Shown here piece by piece: positions 11,048 through 21,529 of a stretch of DNA of 21,529 nt. Origin of the DNA: Choristocarpus tenellus KU-1152. Its lineage: Eukaryota > Phaeophyceae. The number at the start of each line of letters is the position of its first letter. The first letter of the stretch is position 1. The stretch is from contig CAXNAD020000336.1 of the NCBI GenBank assembly GCA_964200185.2, positions 1 to 21,529 on the forward strand, in the 5' to 3' direction. The notes beneath the pieces are model-generated. The model was not told the origin of the DNA, ran no database searches, and saw only the letters and a program-made list of their open reading frames with translations. Made by a program: the position numbers and the translations under genes.

Positions 11048-14000
11048 TTACATGGCAAACCATGCCCATGCCTGTTCACTCCTGATTTCGTTAACTTCTC
11101 TGATATTGAAGATGCCAACACACACAAAAAAAACAGTCATGTTGGCGAATAGAAAACTTCATTGATGAGCACAAAAGTGCACCCAACTCCTACCACAATT
11201 GACCGTCAATCACCCTTCAGGAATTAGATCAATTCAGAGTTCAGGTTGGATAATGACACGTGTTGGACAAAATATTGCAAGGGAAAGATCTTCCAAACCC
11301 CAAAAAATATTACCCGCACACACACACCAAAGAGAGGGCTCTACAAGGTGCGAGCGAAAACAATCCAAGGATTTGTTTGAGGCGTATTTGGCACACCTGA
11401 ATCTCACCAAAAATTGTTTCACCCGTGAAATATACTCACCACTTGAAAATAAAAATAAAAATCACCACTGAATCGTTCCAATGTCACAGGGTTCTTGTAT
11501 ACACACACAAAGCGCACACAAACACGCCCATTCAAGTACTAGAATACTTGTTCTGTCAAGAAGTGAGCATATGCTATGTTGATACAGTGACTGCAGAACA
11601 AATGGCATGCCAGGGTATACACACCTTTCTGTCATCAGTTACGGCCACCCACACGCCTGATGGACCAGTGTCAGTCACCCTCACAGACCCCTCCCCAATT
11701 AGCTCCTTTCCTTGCTGCTGCTCCTCATAGCAGGTTAGCTTAAGGATGTTCCCATGCTCACTACCAACCTGCATGTTGCAAGCCGGCAAAAGGAAGAAAC
11801 TCAGAAAAAAAAACACAACAATACATCAATGTATCAAAACATCGTAAGAAACAATTGCAAACATCATGTGCCAAATTGTTACATGGTTGAACGGAATATC
11901 ACCAACATAAAAAAAAAGAAGGTATGTGGGTCCATTTGCTGATCGTCTCCATCACACCAAACAAAGATAGAGGTGTAGTAGACAGTTGCAGCAAAAAATA
12001 ACGTACACAAAAAAAAACCAAGTGCGCATACCCCCCGAGTTGAAGTTAATCGGCAGTCATTCAAAATTCAGTGAAGTCTCTTTTTTTTACTTGATCAAAT
12101 TCATGAGCAAACACTGAGCGCACACACACAATAGAAATGCGCAAGAACCACTAGCAACCTACTCCAGGGACAGCAACTCTTCGGGGGGTGCATTAAAATT
12201 AAATTGGACATCCTGAAAGAAAATTTACCAAATTGTTGACAGTGCTCCACTCCACTCCCACTAAAGCACTTGCTCAGGCGATAAAAAAAGAAAGTTCCAC
12301 TCCACTTTGCAATAAATAATAGATGCACATTCCCCCCTCTCTCCTAATCTGCCTCACCGGGAAGTCGAAGCTTTGGTCCCAAACCGGGCTTGAGCTACTC
12401 TGAGTGGGTTGTGTGATGCTTGAAGTGTTGCCAACAGTGAGGAGGCAAACTGGGTCTGTGATGCCAGATGAGCGCTTGGATGGTGTGCCTACCAGGCCCT
12501 GATTCCGATGATGTCCATACCAAGAAATACATGCAGGAGAGTGGAATGAGGAGAGGATGTTGAGGTTTCGACTAGTAAAGGGGGGAAGGAAGGGTGTAGG
12601 CTGCAGGTATGTTTCATGGTAGATAGTAGGGTGTGAAAATAGGGGTTAAGCTCAAATGCGATGACTCTGACTCAACAACAAAGAGCACCAAGCAACCCCA
12701 ACCCAAGAGCGAGGTCATTGTAATATTAAAGACAGGAAGACAGGCACAATCGGCACACTTGTCATTGGAAGAGGTAAGACAGGATTCAACTAGCCGTGTG
12801 CATCAGTTCTATAACAGCACCAGGGAATAGGTTAAGCCATCACAACACTTGCTTCTTGAAATGAGCAAAGGGTCCTGCTCCATAAACAAACATGACAGCA
12901 GCCTCAAGCACCATTGTTATCCCCCGCACAGATGCTACACCTCTATTTGTCTTGAGTAAACCAGAAGAATTACCCCCACCCCTGCCCATACTTTTGGCGA
13001 ACATGCAGAAATATCTCCATCCTTGTCACACATGGGTTTCTTGTTCTTTGTAACTCACCTTGCCCTGCACAACTACGATATTGAAGTATGGTCCAGCGGG
13101 TGCCTTACGAGAGGTAAAATTATTCCTAAGCACCCGGTTCCGGCTGGCCTTGATCGCCTCCTGTTGAGGTATCAGAATCTGTTACCCACATTAGACAAGG
13201 ATCCACAAAGGGGCAAAAGACACGTGTTGCGAACAGCATTAAGGGATGGAGGTATTAGCGGAAGAATGGCGGGAGAATTCCTCGTGCTAGTAGCTGATAC
13301 TCTCAAGAGCAGGGACGCGGAAAAGCGCGATGATGTTCCCCATGAAGTTATCCTGCCTCCAATTTCTTTGTGTTTGAACACCCCCCCACGCCTTTTGAAA
13401 GGCACACCGATCAAAACGGTCCATTTCAGCAACTTCAAACAGATGTAAAAATGCGTCGATTTGAAGCTATCGGTGTAGACCAGATAAAACATGGTGAAGC
13501 GAAGCATCATGTATCTACGTCTTCAAGGGGGGTAAAAAAAGACAGGCTAGAAGAGGAGTACAGCCCCATCCTGAACACGAACCAAAAGGTTATTCAGATG
13601 AAGTCCTCATTGACTACTCACGAGGGCACACTGATTGCACGCCTTCTGCTTGTCCGTTGGGTCGAAGATGATGCTCTTTAACCTATCAGTCGTTGGGGGC
13701 CGTACCACCTGGGATTGAGATTCGGGCGAATATTGTGAATAATATCATTTTTGGAGGATTCAGCCTACAGAAGGTTCTATGGCCAGGCAGAGCACGACTT
13801 ACAAATCGAAAATACGAAGTTAACACGGTTGGTCCAATTGCCAGTGTAAATAGAAAACAAGAGGGGTGCTGAGTATCTCCAACTCCGACGAAACAGATAG
13901 ATGGAGGTGTCATTTCCACGACACAGCCCAGTGTACATTTTGCCCGCATGCCTGTATTAAGAACATAACACGGGTTAAATATGATCAATAATACATTCCT

Positions 14001-14210
14001 AGAACTCACCTCATCCTCTGGCATGTATAGCTCCTTCGTGCAGCAGCTGGTACAGAAGACTCCCCCACAATACCTGCAATGCGTCCTCCCACTCAGGGTG
14101 ATATCTAGGAAGTTGCCCTCGAACCTTCGTTTGCAAAGGGGGCACTGGGAAACCTCCTTGTCGCTCACCCATCGCTTGGTGGGCGTTCTCTGGAGTCTAG
14201 CTGACGCCAT
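11048..14210 (-). CDS. FYVE zinc-finger and C2-domain protein
   Basis: Eight-exon model: 14010-14210, 13622-13675, 13059-13160, 12358-12498, 12163-12212, 11625-11760, 11324-11340 and 11048-11099 (753 bases, 250 residues plus stop). The ATG sits in a GTCGCCATGG context. Residues 14-85 form a FYVE finger: WVSD, CPLC, SGRTHCRYCGG, CTSC, then CNQC on exon 2, so all eight zinc ligands are present. Exon 3 gives a basic linker (about 86-110) and the first C2 strand (YFNIVVVQGK); exons 4-8 complete the C2 domain with GITDPVCLLTVG, SPVWDQSFDF and IGEGSVRV. FYVE domains bind PI3P on endosomes, so an endosomal role is likely. The lipid-binding motifs are altered: GRTHCR replaces R(K/R)HHCR, and KAC replaces RVC. 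C2 loop residues usually acidic are E or Q (CYEEQQQGKE), so calcium binding is doubtful. Donors are mostly GTGAGT, GTGAGG or GTGTGT. The exon 3 start (13160 or 13178), the exon 5-6 joint and the last two short exons are less certain than the rest. Confidence 0.8.
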
Positions 14211-15019
14211 GGCGACAAAGTCTGACCCTTACACTACTTGAGTTGGATAGGGTCAAGTTTGGTGTTCAAAAGCGATCACCGAAACGTCAAACCGCGCGCT
14301 CAAACTCTTCCCACATTCACTATATACTCTATAAAATATAACATGACAATATTAGTATTTAGGATAGATACACACACATTTTACACACACATTATATTAG
14401 GTTGTATATATATTGGTACGAAGCTACTTCAAGGTACAAATACTTGTGTATTCTATGGGTGTTTTGGAGACAATATCAACACCATACCCCATAAAACTTG
14501 TTAAATCAACCGTTGTCCCACTCTGTTAGTGATCATCCTCCTCCTCTATCCCACCAACTATTCAAATTTTGATAGTCCATAAATACCCGCCTGTCCCCGA
14601 GTAGGGTGTGACGTCGTGAAGCATGACGCCTCCAAAACCCCAACATTGACTTCTGTACTCTTCCTCCATAGATAGCCACATACATACGTGATGAGACAGG
14701 ATATGGTACAGACATGTCCTTGTCATGATTATCATGTAGACTTTGGTTGATAATTGCAACAAACTGGTCACATAGAGCCAGAGCATACATTGTGAAAGCA
14801 TTATTTGTTGTCACCGAGTAGGTCTATTTTCTGGATATAGAGACACCCATCACTATACAGGAACTAGTGTATATTAGAATAGGGGTCAAGGAGTATAGGT
14901 AGAAATTATTTCAGAATACTAAGCTCTAGGGGTGCCGCTGCAACCAACCCACATCAACGGCTTACCAATCATGTCCTCCATATCTTAACAGAGACCCATG
15001 GGGCCCTCAGATACCGTGC
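14211..15019. other. Upstream region of the FYVE-C2 gene
   Basis: The first part should contain the FYVE-C2 promoter and 5' UTR, but I see no TATA box or other element I would call. Minus-strand open frames of 93 and 79 codons at 14533-14814 overlap in different frames and match nothing I know. Confidence 0.4.
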
Positions 15020-15525
15020 ATGGAGTACTTACAGAATGTTGTTCGACAGTTGCAAGACGATCACACATACTACATACACACACAAGTGTATGGGTATATC
15101 CGCATGGATGTGGTCTTCCATGTTGGGGCACTTGCAGACGCTGGGTCAGCTCCCTACCAGGACAAAGGTCTCCTCCTGAATGTTATATTTGTAGAAGTGC
15201 AAGCAGCCTCCCATCTACCATAATCATCCACCAGCAATGGTGTAGCTACTGTTGCAGCTGAGGCGCGAAAGCGTGCCCACTACAAGGGTTCTTTTGACCT
15301 TCGTGGTTTCAACTTCAACACCTCGTGGTAGAAAGTTTGGGGCACCTTGGAAAGAAAGCAGAAAGTTTTCTGGATGAGTTGGCTACACATGTAGTGGGTG
15401 GGAGAGGGACGGGAGATTATGGGAGGAAATGGGCTGCCAAAACCCGCCTATGACAAATAATGTCCTTCACTACACAAGTGGCTCTCTCGAGACATACCAT
15501 ACGTTTCAAGCTAGAGACACCAGGT
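15020..15525 (+). pseudogene. Decayed retroelement protein, C-terminal fragment
   Basis: Translating in turn frame 15020-15331 and frame 15328-15525 gives one continuous resemblance to the C-terminal region downstream of reverse transcriptase in LINE-like elements of protists, algae and invertebrates. Landmarks in order are MDVVFHVGAL and GLLLNVIFVEVQAASHLP (strand block of the nuclease-like fold), GVATVAAEARKRAHYKGSF (the alanine-rich A-E-x-K-x-x-x-Y helix), VVESLGHLGKKAESFLDEL (the V-E-x-x-G-x-x-G motif) and, further on, VALSRHTIRF. The reading is broken by an in-frame TAA at 15221-15223, a frameshift before 15328 and TGA at 15451-15453. No reverse transcriptase motif lies upstream, which fits a 5'-truncated copy. 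The element is inactive. I infer the family from motif order; a search should confirm it. Confidence 0.6.
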
Positions 15526-15875
15526 AGATGGGCAAAAAGGGGCCTGTCAGATTCTTGGGATGCTCCCTAGTTCCTCACCCTCCTGTGTAGGGCTTCCTAG
15601 ATTAGAGGCATAGTAGCAGTGTAGACATAATATTGTATTTAACAGCTTTTAAGGGAGTGCTGTAGTATAGACAGAAAATAGTTTTTGGAGAGCCCTCACA
15701 TATACTATGTACTATAAATTAGGGTCTTATAGTTGTTACATTTGACTTGAAAGAGGTTTATTGGTGGTACAAGAGACAAGTCGAGAATTAAAGACATACG
15801 GACCTGTTCCTGACATACACTACTACTATAAATTTGGATGTTACAATAAGGTACACATTTTACCAAGAGACAATT
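15526..15875. other. No gene seen
   Basis: AT-rich sequence between the retroelement remnant and the tRNA terminator. It may include the 3' end of the retroelement, but I see no poly-A tail or target-site duplication. Confidence 0.5.
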
Positions 15876-15881
15876 AAAAAA
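15876..15881 (-). terminator. Pol III T6 terminator of the tRNA gene
   Basis: Six T in a row on the minus strand, eight bases after the discriminator base, as expected for RNA polymerase III termination. Confidence 0.85.
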
Positions 15882-15889
15882 GGGTTTAA

Positions 15890-15962
15890 TACTCACGCCG
15901 GGGCTCGAACCCGGGACCTCGGCTTTATCAGAGCCGCGCTCTACCAACGGAGCTCCGCAAGC
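15890..15962 (-). tRNA. tRNA-Ile (anticodon GAU)
   Basis: A 73-base cloverleaf without intron or encoded CCA. The acceptor pairs GCTTGCG with CGTGAGT, including three G-U pairs (1-72, 4-69, 5-68). The D stem is GCTC/GAGC with an 8-base loop containing GG, the anticodon stem CGGCT/AGCCG encloses CTGATAA, the variable loop is AGGTC, and the T stem CCGGG/CCCGG encloses TTCGAGC; the discriminator is A. The B box GGTTCGAGCCC is canonical. The A box (GAGCTCCGTTGG) deviates at its first and seventh positions because base 8 is G and base 14 is C, replacing the nearly universal U8-A14 pair. Eukaryotic nuclear genomes normally read isoleucine with an inosine-containing IAU anticodon, so GAU is uncommon. 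A T6 terminator follows. It may be a functional minor gene or a drifting copy; a recent organelle insertion is also possible. Confidence 0.9.
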
Positions 15963-18900
15963 TGTTACATTTAATAACGTCAAAAGACGTATATATATTA
16001 ACATCAGTAACACCACCCCCCATCCCCACATAGTATGTATGAAACAGATATTTATAATCGCAAATCTTGAATGCTATTATATACTGTGTTACCACCTAAC
16101 AGTTTTCATATGTGCCAGGGGAAAAAAAAAACGAGAACAAAATTCTATTACTAGGACTAGTGCTGTAGATACTATAGTAATCAACACAAACCTACCTATC
16201 TCAAATATGTACTATTTTAAAAACTAAGAAATTAACAATGCCCCAAGACTATTCTCTGCTAATTAATGTCCTCATTACCATGCTTCTAACCTAGCCATAC
16301 TAATTTATTTTTTTCATGGCCTACTTACATACTTGTGGACGACGAATGATTTTCAATTTTCAAATTACAATGACTACTACTACTTTAGAGGGGTTCTTTG
16401 AGATACTGTACTGGTTTAACTTATTCCCTAACACATCTACAAATATCACAGGGCATAATAATAAAATAGTATTATATATTTTTATTTAAAGTAGTTGTAC
16501 CATCGTTTTAATCACCTGTTCTTAGATCTTGACACGAACAGTATAATATGTAGTGCTCGTGCCTTACTTATTTCATTTTTTGCCCGCTCACATGATGCAG
16601 ATGTTGTCGTGGGGGACACGAGGAAACAACACACCCCATTTTTCCTACTGGAGTATGTGCACTACTACTGTTGTAGATCAGGGTGTTGACTGTGCTTCCA
16701 ACTTTATTGTAGATTATTTACTTCCTTTTTTTTGCATCATGTGATGTGGGGTTGTGCGTTGGAACAGAGATTGCATTGTATCACAACTGGGAGTAAACAG
16801 ATCATGGTTGGGATGTGCTACGGTCCTATGAAGAGTGTCCACATTTTGGCAGACAGTTTATTGCAACATATGTTGGAATGCAGCGTAGAATAGATACACC
16901 AAGCCACACACACAGCGGCATCACTTACAATAAAATATAGATACCCATGATGCTGGAAAAAAGGTCTGGTGAAGTATACTTGACGAGAGATAGAGGGGAG
17001 TATAATGTTGCAGATACTGAACCAGGGGTATTCATGTAACAGTAACACACAACCCCAAATATCTTTTTCATGTGTGCATATTACTACATACTATTAATAG
17101 TACGACAAATTCGATCCTGTAGAACAAATCGATAGTGTAAATACTATCATTGTATGTACTTGTTCCAAGCCTGAAATAATCCAGGGCCGCAAACTAGAGA
17201 GCGCTAAGATGTGGATGATAAAGAACTCAAAAGGGTGATCAGTAAGAAGATAAAAAATCTTAGTATGTTGCCATTTCTCTCCATACTATTTTTACCATAC
17301 TATTCTCACCATACTCCAGTCTAAGGTTGGGGTGGTGTTTGATTGGACAAATCAGGCCAGCTGTTAGCAGACAAAACTGTAGTGCCTATCATGGATATAG
17401 CATTATCTCCTCCCACACACACAGCGTATCAAGCATACACCCCTGCTCTAGGTCAGGTAAAATAATACTAAATGTTTTCCTAGGCAAACCCCTAACATTC
17501 CCTGTAGCAGAAAACATATATTTTTTATCTTTCGCAATTGACCCATATTTCTATGGATGAAGTGCTAAGTTTGAGTGACCACATTGATTTCTCTACTGTT
17601 TCGAAACCTCGACGCAATTCAGAAAATACCATACAGGCACTTGTAAAAAAAGTCGAATTTTGCACATATTTGTCAGTATCCTAAAAATGCAACTCTGGGT
17701 ACCTCTCGTTTACTTTTAATCAAGTCTCACTGTCTAATGAGACAGCCATCTACCCCTACCTGCAAAAGCATCCAGGAGGGATCGAATTAAAACTACTAGC
17801 AGCACGAGATGTACGTTCAATTCCGAGTACACACGTACATACAGTTGATCAATGCGTTGAGTGAGCTAGCTGACTGGAGGAGGTTAATTGTGGCGCTGAC
17901 CCTGGCCTTGGCTTGTAGAAGTTATGAATCGTAGGTTGCATCATATTGTGCCCTATCCACTGCTGTAAGTAGGGCTCGTCTTGGAAGACTCTTCAGACCT
18001 ATTCTCGGCGGAATTTGTGTCACCACGAAAGACAACATTGTGAAGGGCCACTGATCCTATCTACCTTGGGCGCGTTTGAGTCCTGGAGAAGAAGCTGTTG
18101 CTGCATCATACGTTCTCTTATTTCTCTTGGGGGGGTACGAACAAGAAAACCAGGTTAAACCCTCCTCTTCCAAGTGCTTCCCAAGCAGCAACTAAATGGC
18201 GTACCATTACTTTACTGCTTCATTGCTCATGTTGCTTCTACCCCCCTTACCTTTATTTCGAAAATCCTGAATTGCTTGCGTCAATCTTGATCCGAAAAGA
18301 ATTAACAATTCCACATCATCTTCATCTTCCCCCCACCTTTCACACACCTCAGCCCAAGGTGAGACCAGTCGTGGTTCTCACCCAAGTTTCATGAGCTGCA
18401 ACAGCCCAAGAAAATAATTTTGGAAACAAGAAGAATTGAAGACTGGACCAAGTTCAAAGCACCACATGTTACACTACTGCTTGATGCTAGGATATTCATA
18501 TATATATTTATGTATGGCCTTAGGTGGCGTTTGTAAGCTTCTTGTAGTTTAGAGTGAGGCGACCTTCTGATGCTACTCTAAACGCAGTAAGTACAGCTAT
18601 TGTATGGAGTAGAAAATATAGCTGGTGTGCGAGCCTCATCGTGTATTGTTAGATTATATTTTGATCAGGACTAGTCGTAGTTCCAAAACCTATCTTTGGA
18701 GGCATACGAAACATCACCGGAATAAGATTAGGGGGTAGATGACAGCTTAATGTGTCCCATCAAAATAGTCTCCATACCTGTGTGTTGTTGACCATATCTG
18801 ATCGATCCAGTACCTACCCCTGCCAACTGCTTGAGCAGTTGCTCATCTGTTCTTGGGCACTGTTGACAATACTTCAGTAAAATGTAGGTTATTACCGCGT

Positions 18901-20399
18901 GGAAATTCTATCCACATCCAACACATTCTGGTTGTCTTTGTGTGGGAACTCCACTATATCGTACACACACGCGCGCATATATGTATCTATACCTCAATAA
19001 TATCTATTGATTGTGTTGTTCTTAGGCAAGAGCATATTTGATCGGTGCCTGTTCACACTGCTGGACCTCTAGACCATAGCAACAATATATCAACTCCTTG
19101 CAAACACTACCATCCCCCATCCTGAAAATATGTCGATTACCTCAGCTGAGATGGTATTGCCTACCCAGCACTTGTCAGAAGTAACATTTTGGGCAAGTTC
19201 ACAATTATCCACCTGCAATCTCTATGTCCTCACTCAAGTACTTGGCATGATCTGTCTGTGTATATAAGATGAACAATAAGAGAAGTAGATCCGTTTCGTT
19301 GCTGGAGCTTTCGATACCAGCGCTATCTCTCCAAGTGGTTTCATGACAAGAGAAATTACATCACAACAAGCTTAATTGGGTGCATGCATCAATCCAGCTT
19401 TTCTAAGTTCTGGTTCGATACCTTTTGCTTATTCAGCCACCAGGTTGACCACCCAAGGCCCACATGAAATGCATACAATAACTGAATGCATGCTGCATAT
19501 ACCAAAAAAAAACTGTATTCACCACTACGTCATTACGTCGTCTTGTGCCACCTACACGCACTTGCTACGCAAGTGAACATTTCATTTGACAATTAAAAAA
19601 CAAAAAACAACAACAACCACAACCGCCCATCACACAACACCTCTCTACGTGCACATAAGACAAGTTTGAAGAGAGCCCAACCAGCACACACTCCTTTCCC
19701 AGTCTATCACTACCACCGTGGGTCCGCTACTCCTCCAATTGCAAGCATTTTTTTCAGATCATAATCAACTGTAGTCAAGTCTGTGTCATCAAACTCTCAA
19801 TAATCTGCAAAGATACAACTCACTGTGACATTCTTCACTATGCCATCATCATCCCAATTTTATATCAACTCGACAAACGGCTCCATGACTCAAACCCTCC
19901 AAAATACAACCTTGTGCCCTTTACTCAGTCATTCAAAATAGGTGAGCAAGGACTCTTTGTGTTTCTTTTAACATCTTCCTGGTCCTGTGCTGATATCCCA
20001 TGGGGGACACTAATTAATTTTGTTACACTGCGCAGGGTTCAGAATCCAATTCCCATTAGGCCAAGGGCATTATCAGAACCTACAGAGCTTAGCTGGGGAG
20101 GCTTCTGTGCAACCAGTACCTTAGAGACCCAGTTAACCTCCTTATCCTGGACAAAGAGCCCAGCCTTGGATTGAACAGACCCATGAGTGATACACGCAGG
20201 CAGGAAGGGAGAGAGGCAAAAGACGGGCAGAAAGATGGACTGTGAGCAACAGTGAAGGTTACGGCAATATATTGGAGTACTCTTCTTGAGAGTCAGACCT
20301 CTAGGCTAGTATATCAAGACTTAATGATTCTAAGACATTGAGATAATTGGTGTTAGCAAACTCCGTGATGTGGTAGAGAGTGAGTTTTATGTTCCTATT
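15963..20399. other. Long stretch without a supportable gene
   Basis: I find no domain, RNA gene or phase-consistent exon chain over more than 4 kb. Two places are less random than the rest: plus strand 18240-18520, where two frames give plausible peptides around a GTGAGA donor, and 19914-20190, where both strands stay open (on minus, 47 codons end in TGA at 20039-20041). Neither has a recognised family. B-box-like GGTTCGATACC occurs at 19410-19420 but no tRNA fold surrounds it. Confidence 0.4.
17809..17840. repeat. Short inverted repeat, 8 bp arms
   Basis: ATGTACGT at 17809-17816 pairs perfectly with ACGTACAT at 17833-17840 across a 16-base loop. It stands outside any gene I can call, and arms this short can arise by chance. 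Confidence 0.4.
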
Positions 20400-21430
20400 T
20401 TACTTGACTAGCTGTTCCTCTTTCTCCAGGCCCTCCCCAAGAAATTTCTCACACACCTTGATGAGGGCATACTCAAGGTCTGACTTAAGGTATGCCTGGT
20501 AAGTTGGAGTTTCCCGCCAGGATGGGAGCTGGTCGAATGTGCAAGTGCTGTAGCCATCAAACTCTGGCTGCGTGGCATCAACAATGATAACCTTACCGCC
20601 TGGCTTCAGCACCCGGGCCATCTCGTTGATGGCATTAACCTGTAATTTTATTGTGGGATTTGGTGTGTGCGTGTGTGTGTGTGTGTGTGTGATAGGGGCT
20701 AAAATAACTGGATTGAGTGTATTACCCTTCGCTTGACTTCCTTCAATGTTTCTTGCACTAATAATTTATTGTCAACGCCTAGGCAGTAGAAGGTGCTTCT
20801 TGGCGACGAAATCTCGACACTGTGGATCCCTCAGCATTCTGTAAAACATAATCTCTAACTGAGGGAAAATTCCCTGGTAAAAAAAAAATCAGGAAAAAAA
20901 GCGATCTTCAGAGCTGCCAAACAAGTCCATGCTTTATCCCTTTCCTTCCTTTCCCTGCTATTCCACCTGAGTCAAAGTATCTTAGAGGGTAGAGCCGCGT
21001 CCATTTGGGGGCCAAAATCCAATGTTGCGATTTTGATGTAATTTTGGCTATCGTGATTGTTAGGAGATGTCAATATCCTTGTTCCAGACACACCTTTTCA
21101 TAGCGTATACATTTTACATACTCCGAAACATTTTGGAGGAGGTAGTATGTCATTAAAAACCCGTGGGATGTCAAGCCCCAAATATGTACAAACAGGGCAA
21201 AACTCATACCCTAACCCTAAGATACTTCCACTCACCTGCGCATCGGCGGGCATAGAAGAGAGAACAAAGTTGCACGTGACGATATGCTGGGACTCATTCT
21301 CCAGAGGCATGTGCTCGGCATTTCCCTCGAGAAACATGGTGCCGGAATGGCTGCCAAGTGTGCATCGAGCACGCTGGAGGTTGAACAGAGACAGATCCAG
21401 TGCAGTAGTCTTGAGCAACTTGAAGTTGTC
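20400..21430 (-). CDS. SAM-dependent methyltransferase, 3' part
   Basis: The last two exons of a class I methyltransferase (Methyltransf_11 type): 21236-21430 (65 codons) and 20400-20639 (79 codons plus TAA). The exons join in phase 0 across a 596-base intron (donor CAG|GTGAGT, acceptor TTACAG). The first exon holds TALDLS, the end of motif I/post-I that contacts the SAM ribose, then FLEGNAEHMPLENES and the core strand HIVTCNFVLSSMP. The second gives INEMARVLKPGGKVIIVD, the hallmark motif III turn. The glycine-rich motif I (E/DxGxGxG) should lie on an upstream exon beyond 21529. The tail after the core (YSTCTFDQLPSW to EEQLVK) is likely to shape substrate choice, but I cannot name the substrate. 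The 5' exon border is a good acceptor (CACACGCAG|GAC) and the intron continues past the window edge. Confidence 0.88.
20671..20691 (+). repeat. (GT)n microsatellite
   Basis: Ten GT units plus one G, just inside the 3' end of the methyltransferase intron; on the coding strand it is an AC run upstream of the acceptor. Confidence 0.95.
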
Positions 21431-21529
21431 CTGCGTGTGCGATGGTGGTGTTGTACAAAAAAAAAAATCGTGCACGAGTGAGTACATTTTTTTTTTATAT
21501 TTGAATTTCAAAGGGATGATAAGGCACGG

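Noticed and set aside
10799-11152. Plus-strand open frame of 117 codons with several cysteines
   Set aside because: It overlaps the last exon of the FYVE-C2 gene antisense, and the cysteines do not form a zinc-finger pattern I recognise.
13023-13448. Plus-strand open frame of 141 codons
   Set aside because: It lies opposite exon 3 and the adjoining intron of the FYVE-C2 gene on the minus strand, where splice sites and domain continuity are much stronger.
13686-14010. Minus-strand extension of the FYVE reading frame past residue 67
   Set aside because: The frame continues into the first intron; GTGAGT follows codon 67 and the missing last two FYVE cysteines are found on the exon at 13622-13675.
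15705-16031. Minus-strand open frame of 108 codons
   Set aside because: It runs through the tRNA; the segment APLVERGSDKAEVPGSSPG is the translation of the tRNA-Ile sequence itself.
19410-19420. GGTTCGATACC, a match to the Pol III B box
   Set aside because: The flanks do not form a T stem and no cloverleaf can be drawn around it; a similar match on the minus strand near 752-764 fails in the same way.
21208-21220. Two CCCTAA-type units resembling telomere repeat
   Set aside because: Only about two units, inside the methyltransferase intron; too short to mean anything.

Overview
The window looks like nuclear DNA of a eukaryote, probably a protist or microalga. This rests on several protein domains being rebuilt only by joining short exons across GT..AG introns, on GTGAGT as the commonest donor, on a FYVE zinc finger with a C2 domain, on a tRNA gene with internal Pol III boxes and a downstream T-run, and on a decayed retroelement. 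I see no bacterial signals (operons, Shine-Dalgarno sites, CRISPR arrays). I cannot name the species.

Layout: (1) 1-5218 has no gene I can defend; it holds two families of short tandem repeats (711-870 and 1244-1455) and mononucleotide tracts. (2) 5219-6319, minus strand: a phase-consistent chain of six exons ending in a stop, coding for a beta-strand-rich protein of unknown family; further upstream an isolated exon (7407-7496) carries a bulb-lectin-like motif. (3) 8850-9810, minus strand: four exons forming the C-terminal part of a membrane protein. (4) 11048-14210, minus strand: a complete eight-exon model of about 250 residues with an N-terminal FYVE finger and a C2 domain; this is the best-supported gene. 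(5) 15020-15525, plus strand: a pseudogene fragment of a retroelement protein. (6) 15890-15962, minus strand: tRNA-Ile(GAU). (7) 15963-20399: no gene I can support. (8) 20400-21430, minus strand: the last two exons of a class I SAM-dependent methyltransferase whose 5' part lies outside the window.

All supported protein genes and the tRNA lie on the minus strand; only the retroelement remnant is on plus. Nothing ties the genes into one pathway. I did not find a convincing new biological system. The items most worth a second look are the tRNA that lacks both partners of the U8-A14 pair, the FYVE-C2 protein with altered lipid- and calcium-binding residues, and the two exon chains with no recognised family. 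Splice sites were placed by eye from consensus, phase and domain continuity; short exons are the least certain part.
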